Below are positions 1 to 4,592 of a stretch of DNA of 5,175 nt, one piece after another. Where the stretch lies: positions 1 to 5,175 of the forward strand of contig JAGRLQ010000299.1 in NCBI GenBank assembly GCA_020441735.1, in the 5' to 3' direction. The position numbers and the translations under genes are program-made. Positions within the stretch are counted from its first letter, which is position 1; the number at the start of each line of letters is the position of its first letter. The DNA is from Nitratireductor sp. Its GTDB lineage: Bacteria > Pseudomonadota > Alphaproteobacteria > Rhizobiales > Rhizobiaceae. The notes under the pieces are model-generated. The model had not been told where the DNA came from. It made no database searches and saw only the letters and a list, made by a program, of their open reading frames with translations.

Positions 1-732
1 CTGGATCGCCTTCATCTGTTCGTTGAGATAGTACTCGCGCTGGGTCTTCTCCATCTGCCGCTTGACACGGCTGCGAATGCGCTTTTCCACCTGCAGCACG
101 GAAATCTCGCTCTCCATCATGGAGAGGATGTGCTCCAGCCGGTCCTGAACGCCCAGAATGCTGAGGATTTCCTGTTTCTCGCTGAGCTTGATCGCCAGAT
201 GCGAGGCAATGGTGTCGGCAAGCTTGGAATAGTCGTCGATCTGGCCGACGGCACTCAGCACCTCCGGGGATACCTTCTTGTTGAGTTTTACGTAGTTCTC
301 GAACTCGTTGACCACCGACCGAGCCGTGGCCTCGATGGAAACCGGATCGCTGATCTCGTCCTCGATGACCTCGCAATGGGCCTCGAAAAAGTCGCTGCGA
401 TCGGTAAACTGAATAACCCGCGCACGCGAGACACCCTCTACAAGCACCTTGACGGTGCCGTCCGGCAGTTTGAGCATGTGCAGCACCTTGGCCAGCACGC
501 CCGTGTCGTAAAGCGCTTCCGGCGTCGGGTCGTCGTCCCCGGCTTTCTTCTGGGTGAACAGCAGGATGTGGTGATCCTTGTTCATCACCTCTTCAAGTGC
601 GGCAATGGACTTCTCACGGCCGACGAACAGCGGCACGATCATGTGGGGGAAAACGACGATGTCGCGCAGCGGTAGCAGCGGATAGACTTCGCCCGTTCCC
701 AATCCGATATCCGATTTTCCGGTTTTTGCCAT
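1..732 (-). CDS. lon: ATP-dependent protease Lon, N-terminal part (3' end beyond the window)
   Basis: Lon is a cytoplasmic homo-hexameric AAA+ serine protease that unfolds and degrades misfolded and selected regulatory proteins. The 244 codons seen here read without interruption from ATG at 732 to the window edge. They cover the substrate-binding LAN domain (about residues 17-212, with PLLPLRDIVVFPHMIVPLF near the start and LPDGTVKVLVEGVSRA at about 84-101). The start of the helical linker follows (VEKRIRSRVKRQMEKTQREYYL, then NEQMKAIQ at the cut). The AAA+ Walker motifs and the Ser-Lys catalytic dyad lie outside the window and cannot be checked. An AGGA Shine-Dalgarno sits 7 nt before the ATG. 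A sigma-32-like promoter at 922-950 fits heat-shock control, as known for lon elsewhere. The upstream neighbour is a two-component operon rather than clpX. The family call is secure from the sequence alone. Confidence 0.97.
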   Translation of the reverse strand, partial: MAKTGKSDIGLGTGEVYPLLPLRDIVVFPHMIVPLFVGREKSIAALEEVMNKDHHILLFTQKKAGDDDPTPEALYDTGVLAKVLHMLKLPDGTVKVLVEGVSRARVIQFTDRSDFFEAHCEVIEDEISDPVSIEATARSVVNEFENYVKLNKKVSPEVLSAVGQIDDYSKLADTIASHLAIKLSEKQEILSILGVQDRLEHILSMMESEISVLQVEKRIRSRVKRQMEKTQREYYLNEQMKAIQ

Positions 733-747
733 GTTGTGTTCCTGTGC

Positions 748-776
748 AGGCCGTCACGGCCTTTTGGTACCAAAGG
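748..776 (-). promoter_or_regulatory. Overlapping dyads in the lon leader just upstream of its ribosome binding site
   Basis: Two inverted repeats lie 16-44 nt before the lon ATG. One is AGGCCGT-G-ACGGCCT on the minus strand (748-762). The other is TTTGGTACCAAA (763-774), whose flanks at 761 and 776 also pair. As RNA the first can form a 5-bp GC stem with a GUGAC loop. Its GGCCGUG segment can instead pair with CACGGCC at 802-808, giving two mutually exclusive folds. The symmetry is seen directly; a role in controlling lon is inference. They could equally be protein operators or chance. Confidence 0.35.
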
Positions 777-809
777 TGATTCAGCACATCGTACCATTCT
801 TGGCCGTGC

Positions 810-843
810 AAAAACACCACGGCAAAAGTTTTGCGGTGTTTTT
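810..843 (-). terminator. Bidirectional terminator-like hairpin between the regulator gene and lon
   Basis: On the minus strand, AAAAACACC and GCAAAA pair with TTTTGC and GGTGTTTTT, interrupted by a 3-nt bulge (complement of 819-821). The stem can reach about 15 bp and ends in a run of five T. Because the arms end in A5 and T5, the same structure works in both directions. The simplest reading is the intrinsic terminator of the kinase-regulator operon, whose stop codon is 116 bp upstream. However, it lies downstream of the sigma-32-like promoter at 922-950, so lon transcripts from that promoter must read through it. Confidence 0.6.
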
Positions 844-858
844 CGCTGGGCTCGGCTA

Positions 859-875
859 CCGGCAAGACTTGCCGG
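859..875. repeat. Perfect 8-bp inverted repeat CCGGCAAG-A-CTTGCCGG
   Basis: Seventeen bases form a perfect palindrome around one central base, between the sigma-32-like promoter and the terminator-like hairpin. As RNA it would fold with a 6-bp GC-rich stem and a 5-nt loop. It would then be the first structured element of a lon transcript started near 915. It has no T-run, so it is not an intrinsic terminator by itself. It might be a transcript-stabilising stem or a protein site; no function can be assigned. Confidence 0.4.
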
Positions 876-921
876 ATCGCGGAGAGGACGGCGGGAGCGC
901 TGAAACGCTTGTTCGATCAAG

Positions 922-950
922 AAATGGTGCGGCTTTGCCGGTGTTTCAAG
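922..950 (-). promoter_or_regulatory. Sigma-32 (RpoH) type heat-shock promoter, probably for lon
   Basis: Read on the minus strand, CTTGAAA (944-950) is followed after 14 bp by CACCATTT (922-929). This matches the established sigma-32 consensus CTTGAAA / CCCCATnT at all -35 positions and all but one of the specified -10 positions, with accepted spacing. It begins 8 bp after the response-regulator stop codon and points at lon, a classical heat-shock gene. The expected start is near 915, giving an unusually long leader of about 180 nt that contains hairpins at 859-875, 810-843 and 748-776. The motif is seen directly; its use for lon is inference from family knowledge. Confidence 0.7.
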
Positions 951-958
951 GGTGCGGC

Positions 959-1615
959 TCAGGCGTTTTCCAGGGCCGAGCGGTGCTCGGAGGCGAAGCG
1001 GATCAGTGAGTTGATTCCCGACAGGCCAAGCTTGCGGCAGATATTCTGGCGATGACTGTGAATGGTGCGTACGGACAGATTGTTTTGTTCGGCAATCTGG
1101 CCGCTCGACAGACCGGCCGCAATATGACGCAATACCTTGTGCTCTGCCACCGTCAGCACGGCCAGTTGTTCCTGGATGCCGTCGCTCGCCTCATTCCGAC
1201 CGACCAGCACATCCTCTTCCGCCCTGCCGGTCGAAGAACTCATGAAGAAGCCGCCGGAGTTGCCCGAGATTGCCTTGACCAGTTCTTCGCCTGCATCTTC
1301 CTTGGCAACAAAACCGTGACAGCCGATTTCCCGCGCCCGTGCAACGAATTCGGCTGAAGAATACATCGACAGGATGACGACGCGGCAGGCAGGGTGAAGT
1401 TTCAGCACCGCTTCAGTCGCCTCGAACCCGCCCATTACCGGCATGTTGAGGTCCATTACGATGGCATCCGGTTTCAGGACACCGGCCTGATAGACGCAGG
1501 TCTCCCCATCTCCCACTTCCGCAAGTACCTCGAAGCCTTCCGTTTCACTGAGGATTTGCCGTACCCCGTTTCGGAACACCGGATGATTATCTGCTATGAT
1601 GACGGTCTTGCTCAT
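959..1615 (-). CDS. NarL/FixJ-family response regulator (receiver domain + LuxR-type HTH)
   Basis: A 218-residue DNA-binding response regulator. The receiver domain spans about residues 3-120, with Asp9 in the acidic pocket (ADNHP; the second acidic position is Asn10). Phospho-acceptor Asp55 lies in IVMDLNMP, the switch residue is Ser83 (VVILSMYSS) and the conserved lysine is Lys105 (FVAKED). A linker of about 25 residues precedes a LuxR/GerE-type helix-turn-helix at about 150-210 (LTVAEHKVLRHIAAGLSSGQ, then recognition helix SVRTIHSHRQNICRKLG). Length and layout are normal for the family, so it should act as a transcription factor activated by phosphorylation and dimerisation. Its ATG overlaps the kinase stop codon as ATGA, so the pair is translationally coupled. 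An AGAGAG stretch upstream may serve as Shine-Dalgarno. Its likely target is the TACGCAA cluster at 3524-3552. The family is certain; the regulon is inference. Confidence 0.95.
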   Translation of the reverse strand: MSKTVIIADNHPVFRNGVRQILSETEGFEVLAEVGDGETCVYQAGVLKPDAIVMDLNMPVMGGFEATEAVLKLHPACRVVILSMYSSAEFVARAREIGCHGFVAKEDAGEELVKAISGNSGGFFMSSSTGRAEEDVLVGRNEASDGIQEQLAVLTVAEHKVLRHIAAGLSSGQIAEQNNLSVRTIHSHRQNICRKLGLSGINSLIRFASEHRSALENA

Positions 1616-3462
1616 GATCTGCTCTCTTCAGCCGCCGGAAAGCTCAGCCGTGCGCTGGTTCCCTGTCCGTTTGCATCAAGGGTGAAGGTACCGCCCAGCA
1701 TGGCCGCCCGTTCTGAAACGACTGAAAGCCCGATCCCCTCTCCGCCTGGCGCCGCGCTTGCGGTGCCGTTATCGCAAACGCTTGCAACGATCTGCCCGCC
1801 TTCCCGGGCCAGTCTGATGTCGATCGCATCGCCTCCGGAATGCCGTAACGAGTTTGAGACGAGTTCCTGCACAACACGGTAGACCTGGAGTTGGTCTGCT
1901 TTGCCAAGTTGAAGCGCCGGATCAAGATCAAGCGATATTCGGTAGTCGCCGGATTTGACCAGCCTGCTGCGCAACTCTCTCAGAGCGCCGGTAAGCCCGA
2001 GATGATCGAGCGCTGCCGGGTGAAGGTCATGGGAAATCCGGCGGATGTCATCAAGCAGATTGCGCGTTTCCCGTTCAACGTCTTCAAACGTGGCCTTTGC
2101 CTCACCGCCTACCCCGTTTCGTCCGGCGCGGCTGAGCCGGCTGACAATGGTCACAAGACCCTGGCCGGCGCTGTCATGCAGTTCAGCAGCAATACGGCTG
2201 CGCTCCTGGTCCACACGCGCCAGCAATTGTTGTTTCGAACGTTCGGCAACCTCGATGCGTGCCTGACGCTCCATTTGGCGTTCGCGCTCGGTAACGCGCA
2301 GCAGATAGGCCAGTGTCAGCGTCAGCAGCAGCGCTTCGAAAACAAGGGTAATCTCGGTGTGATGTACACCGATGCGGCCGAGATTCCAGCCGCCGAACTG
2401 CTGCATCGCGCCGGCAATCATCGACGGGACGATAACTGCCATGATGGGAACCAGAAGGATCCGGGCACGCTCCATCCCTGCCCGGGCAAGCCTGATCAGG
2501 TATATCGCAACAACGACGGTTCCAAGTATCCATACCGCAAGCGCGCCAGCGGCAACCTGCCAGTAGGCGAGAAAAACCCAGGATGCCAGAAACAGGATGT
2601 TTGCCAACGGCCAGATGTAAAATACCGGCCTGGACAGCAGTCCCCGCCAATCACCCGGATAAAGGAAATGGTAGACGAACAGGATGCCGAAAATCCCCGG
2701 CCCTGTTTCGGACAGGGCAAGAAGTGTGTTCGACATCCAGGGGTGCTGCGGCCACAGATAGGCCGGTCCTAGTCCTGTCAGGTAGAAATCGAGAACCAGC
2801 ATGGACAGCGTATTGAGGGCATTAAACAGATAGGTCCATTGTCCCACCAGCCAGCCGAGGACAAAGTTGTAGCAGATGATGATGATGATCCCGCCGGCAA
2901 GAAAGAGCCTGATCATCAATGTCTGCATCGACCGGAGATGAAATTCTGCGGTTTCCATCACGTTGACCTGGATGCTCAGGGCCGCCGGCTGGCGGATTTC
3001 AAGTACGTAACGGTCACCCGCTTCTTGGGGTGGCAGGTCGAAGGCGATTTCCGACGACACGAACTGACGCGCGCTCACGGGCAGCGTATCACCCGAAAAA
3101 AAGGTCATGCTTGGCTTGTGATCCAGATCACAGACATGAAGGCGTGCCTCATCGGCCATCGTGGCAAGGAACACTGAATGACGCTTTGCGGGAGCAAAGC
3201 CGGAAGTATTGATTTCGTGATACACCACCGGGTTGGTGGGGCCGACCCGAACGACACTGGTTTCCTCCCCGATTGCAGACGGCACCAGTGCACAGGGATC
3301 ATCATCAGCAGTCTTTGCCGGAAGCGGGATTAGTGTGGCTTTCGAGATATCGAAGGTCTCCGGAAATGCGAGTGGTCCGGCAAGCATCACGCCGAGATAG
3401 GCAAGGCCGAAAAACAGCCCTACCACAAGGATTCCCGACAACTTGGCCCTGAAATCGTTCAA
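1612..3462 (-). CDS. Membrane sensor histidine kinase, 7TMR-DISM-like sensor with HisKA_3/HATPase_c (NarX/UhpB/DegS class)
   Basis: A 616-residue sensor kinase. A membrane anchor (about 9-29) leads into a periplasmic domain (about 30-180) with two cysteines, Cys57 and Cys111, that could form a disulfide. Seven hydrophobic segments follow at about 183-204, 211-230, 245-267, 279-300, 305-325, 334-352 and 370-390. This layout matches the 7TMR-DISM architecture (DISMED2-like domain plus 7TM). A helical linker (391-420) joins a HisKA_3 dimerisation domain with phospho-acceptor His429 (RSRIAAELHDSAGQG). The HATPase_c domain shows an N box (QELVSNSLRHSG, Asn537), a G1 box (CDNG, Asp564) and a G2 box (GGEGIGL, 573-579). 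There is no receiver domain, so it should signal to the overlapping NarL-type regulator. The start is TTG at 3462: no in-frame ATG precedes the upstream stop, a GAGGGA Shine-Dalgarno fits, and this start keeps the first membrane segment. The ligand is unknown; this sensor class is often thought to bind carbohydrate-like or other small ligands. Confidence 0.94.
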   Translation of the reverse strand: MNDFRAKLSGILVVGLFFGLAYLGVMLAGPLAFPETFDISKATLIPLPAKTADDDPCALVPSAIGEETSVVRVGPTNPVVYHEINTSGFAPAKRHSVFLATMADEARLHVCDLDHKPSMTFFSGDTLPVSARQFVSSEIAFDLPPQEAGDRYVLEIRQPAALSIQVNVMETAEFHLRSMQTLMIRLFLAGGIIIIICYNFVLGWLVGQWTYLFNALNTLSMLVLDFYLTGLGPAYLWPQHPWMSNTLLALSETGPGIFGILFVYHFLYPGDWRGLLSRPVFYIWPLANILFLASWVFLAYWQVAAGALAVWILGTVVVAIYLIRLARAGMERARILLVPIMAVIVPSMIAGAMQQFGGWNLGRIGVHHTEITLVFEALLLTLTLAYLLRVTERERQMERQARIEVAERSKQQLLARVDQERSRIAAELHDSAGQGLVTIVSRLSRAGRNGVGGEAKATFEDVERETRNLLDDIRRISHDLHPAALDHLGLTGALRELRSRLVKSGDYRISLDLDPALQLGKADQLQVYRVVQELVSNSLRHSGGDAIDIRLAREGGQIVASVCDNGTASAAPGGEGIGLSVVSERAAMLGGTFTLDANGQGTSARLSFPAAEESRS

Positions 3463-3465
3463 CGA

Positions 3466-3471
3466 TCCCTC
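3466..3471 (-). promoter_or_regulatory. Ribosome binding site deciding the TTG start of the sensor kinase
   Basis: GAGGGA on the minus strand lies 3 nt before TTG (5 nt if GAGG alone is counted). An ATG at 3471-3473 is out of frame and hits a stop after four codons. The kinase frame has a TAA at 3475-3477, so TTG is the only start that keeps the N-terminal hydrophobic segment. The next in-frame ATG is codon 26, inside that segment. Confidence 0.65.
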
Positions 3472-3495
3472 ATTTTAGCTTGGCTTTGTTCAGCG

Positions 3496-3504
3496 AGATT
3501 AGCA
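3496..3504 (-). promoter_or_regulatory. Possible extended -10 element for the kinase-regulator operon
   Basis: The minus strand reads TGC-TAATCT, an extended -10 pattern (TGn followed by a 4/6 match to TATAAT). It would start transcription near 3489, about 27 nt before the TTG codon, so the ribosome binding site would be transcribed. No good -35 is seen; the matching position reads ATGGGA. The TACGCAA heptamers at 3524-3552 would fall about 35 to 63 bp upstream of this start, suitable for activation or autoregulation. The call rests on weak sequence matching. Confidence 0.3.
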
Positions 3505-3523
3505 CAGCCTGACTGCCATCCCA

Positions 3524-3552
3524 TACGCAACCTTGCGTAGGCGGATACGCAA
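3524..3552. promoter_or_regulatory. Triple TACGCAA heptamer cluster, candidate operator for the adjacent NarL-type regulator
   Basis: TACGCAA occurs at 3524-3530 and again at 3546-3552, with its reverse complement TTGCGTA at 3533-3539. The first two form a perfect 7-7 inverted repeat with a 2-bp spacer. The third is a direct copy with its start 22 bp from the first, about two helical turns. NarL/FixJ-type regulators are known to bind paired heptamers in such arrangements, often with a 2-bp gap between inverted copies as for NarL itself (consensus TACYYMT). The cluster sits between the divergent kinase operon and the lipoprotein genes, so it could control both. Binding by this particular regulator is inferred from proximity. 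Confidence 0.6.
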
Positions 3553-3583
3553 TGTGGCGGATAGTGAGCAGCAGTTTGTCCAA

Positions 3584-3590
3584 CTATCTT
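3584..3590 (+). promoter_or_regulatory. Possible -10 region for the lipoprotein cassette
   Basis: CTATCTT offers a -10-like hexamer (TATCTT) that would start transcription near 3596 and leave a leader of about 50 nt before the first lipoprotein gene. The expected -35 position (3562-3567, TAGTGA) is poor, which is typical of promoters needing an activator. The TACGCAA cluster would then lie roughly 45-73 bp upstream of the start. This is a weak call based mainly on position. Confidence 0.25.
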
Positions 3591-3646
3591 TTCGCTCGGG
3601 ACGTTGCCGTAAGCAGCAAAACACCAACAGCAACAGGGACAAACAA

Positions 3647-3976
3647 ATGGGACACGGAAACCTTAAATGGACGAAGATCGGCTTGGGTGCTTTGACTGCC
3701 GCGGCGGTCAGCCTGCCGCTGCAGGCATGCAATACCGCCAAAACCGACGCAGAGAAGGACGCTGCCGCGCAGCTTTTTCATTCAGGGTACAACCGGGGGG
3801 TCAAAACGCATTTGGAGGAGGAGAGAAGAATTCGAGAACAAGAAGAACAAGACAAGAAAACCGCTGAGACAATTATCAGCATCTTCGGCGACCCCAACAA
3901 GGACAAGAAAAAGAAGAAGAAGAAGCCGGTTACGCAATCCAGCGAAGGTGGCGGCAGCGGGGGCGGCGCCGACTGA
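3647..3976 (+). CDS. Small lipoprotein with poly-lysine stretch and Gly-rich acidic tail (unrecognised family)
   Basis: A 109-residue protein I do not recognise. Residues 1-27 form a signal peptide with a hydrophobic core (IGLGALTAAAVSLPL) and a lipobox LQA-Cys28, so it is probably lipidated; the +2 residue is Asn, which does not suggest inner-membrane retention. The mature part is highly charged: residues 55-72 are dense in Glu, Arg, Lys and Gln (HLEEERRIREQEEQDKK), probably a helix. Then come a short hydrophobic patch (ETIISIF), seven consecutive lysines (87-93) and the tail SEGGGSGGGAD (99-109). The ATG at 3647 was chosen because it follows an AGGGA Shine-Dalgarno (3635-3639) and begins the signal peptide directly. 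A longer reading from TTG at 3533 would bury the signal peptide behind 38 residues. The gene is the first of the rightward set and shares its tail with the next gene. No function can be assigned. Confidence 0.85.
   Translation: MGHGNLKWTKIGLGALTAAAVSLPLQACNTAKTDAEKDAAAQLFHSGYNRGVKTHLEEERRIREQEEQDKKTAETIISIFGDPNKDKKKKKKKPVTQSSEGGGSGGGAD
3905..3925 (+). repeat. AAG-codon run encoding seven lysines
   Basis: Seven consecutive lysine codons, six AAG and one AAA, form a short purine-only trinucleotide repeat inside the first lipoprotein gene. Changes in copy number would stay in frame and alter only the length of the basic stretch just before the Gly-rich tail. The run of five A at 3908-3912 is the only slippery point. 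Confidence 0.6.
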
Positions 3977-4098
3977 TACGGTTTTCGCGGTCCTATCGAT
4001 CAGTAATGCCTCGAAGTCAGCCTGCTAACTGGCGCAGGACTGGAAACTGTTGCCCCGTTCCAACATTACGGCGGGCTCGAGCGCCTAAGGGACAATTA

Positions 4099-4116
4099 AT
4101 GGAGACAGGTTCATGA
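4099..4116 (+). promoter_or_regulatory. Five-codon mini-ORF overlapping the start of the second lipoprotein gene
   Basis: ATG-GAG-ACA-GGT-TCA-TGA lies immediately upstream, and its TGA overlaps the ATG of the lipoprotein gene at 4113 (ATGA). It has its own Shine-Dalgarno, AAGGGA at 4087-4092, six nt before its ATG. It uses the AGGGACAA-spacer-ATG pattern that precedes the first lipoprotein gene and, with one base changed, the propeller gene. It may couple translation or be the remnant of an older start whose frame has shifted. That it is translated is unproven. Confidence 0.35.
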
Positions 4117-4550
4117 GAGTTCAACGGAGATACCGCCGGTTTTTGACGTCCCTGGCACTGCTTGCCTTCGTGGGAACCGCAGGCTGCGTATCGGAAAACA
4201 AGAAAGAACAGGATTTCATCGATTTTGTTCAATATCCAAAGAAGACGCCAGCCGAAGCCCAACTGCAGCGAGGTCGCAGGAATCTGGCCGGCTCCTACAT
4301 ACGGCAGGTGACCGCCCACAATGACGAGGAAGAGCGTCAGGCCAACCGCGACATGGTCGACTCGTACTGGGAGATGGTCGAGGGCGAAAACAGGGTCAAT
4401 GCGCAAGCCAGATACCACGACAGAGAACGCCGGGTCTTTCAGGAAGCCCAACAGCGCCAGACCGCCGCATCGATCGAGTTTTCCCGCAAGGCCCCTATCA
4501 TCTACGGGAGCGAAGGTGGTGGCGGCAACGGTGGCGGTGGTGGCGACTGA
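4113..4550 (+). CDS. Small lipoprotein with charged helical body and Gly-rich acidic tail (unrecognised family)
   Basis: A 145-residue protein I do not recognise. A strongly basic N-region (MRVQRRYRRF) and hydrophobic core (LTSLALLAFVGT) end in a lipobox TAG-Cys25, so export and lipidation are likely. The +2 residue is Val, compatible with outer-membrane sorting. The mature part is rich in Glu, Gln, Arg and Asn and looks helical over about 47-125 (QLQRGRRNLAGSYIRQV, later DEEERQANRDMVDSYWEMVE). It ends KAPIIYGSEGGGGNGGGGGD, so residues 133-145 match the tail of the preceding lipoprotein. The two bodies show no convincing similarity by eye beyond being charged and Gln/Glu-rich. A GGAG (4101-4104) 8 nt before the ATG may serve as Shine-Dalgarno, and a five-codon mini-ORF overlaps the start. 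It lies 136 bp after the first lipoprotein and 42 bp before the propeller gene, with no clear terminator between, so co-transcription is likely. The function is unknown. Confidence 0.85.
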   Translation: MRVQRRYRRFLTSLALLAFVGTAGCVSENKKEQDFIDFVQYPKKTPAEAQLQRGRRNLAGSYIRQVTAHNDEEERQANRDMVDSYWEMVEGENRVNAQARYHDRERRVFQEAQQRQTAASIEFSRKAPIIYGSEGGGGNGGGGGD

Positions 4551-4592
4551 TGCTGCAAGTGCAACCGTTGAGATTTCGGAAGGGATAAGGCG

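Noticed and set aside
130..675. A 181-codon open frame on the plus strand
   Set aside because: It is antisense to the N-terminal domain of Lon, which translates perfectly from 732 to 1 on the other strand.
1891..2772. A 293-codon open frame on the plus strand
   Set aside because: It lies wholly antisense to the sensor kinase, whose domains and motifs are clear. Its translation has no recognisable domain or signal and reads like the complement of a GC-rich gene.
3472..3477. TAAAAT on the minus strand as a -10 box for the kinase
   Set aside because: It would start transcription at about the TTG codon and leave the GAGGGA ribosome binding site outside the transcript. No -35 is seen at the right distance.
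3533..3646. Upstream extension of the first lipoprotein to a TTG at 3533
   Set aside because: It would add 38 residues without a ribosome binding site, bury the signal peptide, and its start would fall inside the inverted TACGCAA copy.
3931..3937. A fourth TACGCAA inside the first lipoprotein gene
   Set aside because: It is a lone half-site formed by Val-Thr-Gln codons; about 0.6 copies are expected by chance in the window on both strands.
3899..3973. Poly-lysine and Gly-rich end as a low-complexity artefact or frameshifted tail
   Set aside because: The frame stays open with sensible codons and stops right after an Asp. The independent second gene ends with the same kind of tail, so it looks real.
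3972..4004. ACTGAT...ATCAGT inverted repeat after the first lipoprotein gene as terminator
   Set aside because: The stem is only six AT-rich pairs around a 21-nt loop with no T-run. No convincing terminator is seen in 3977-4112, which otherwise holds nothing I can name.
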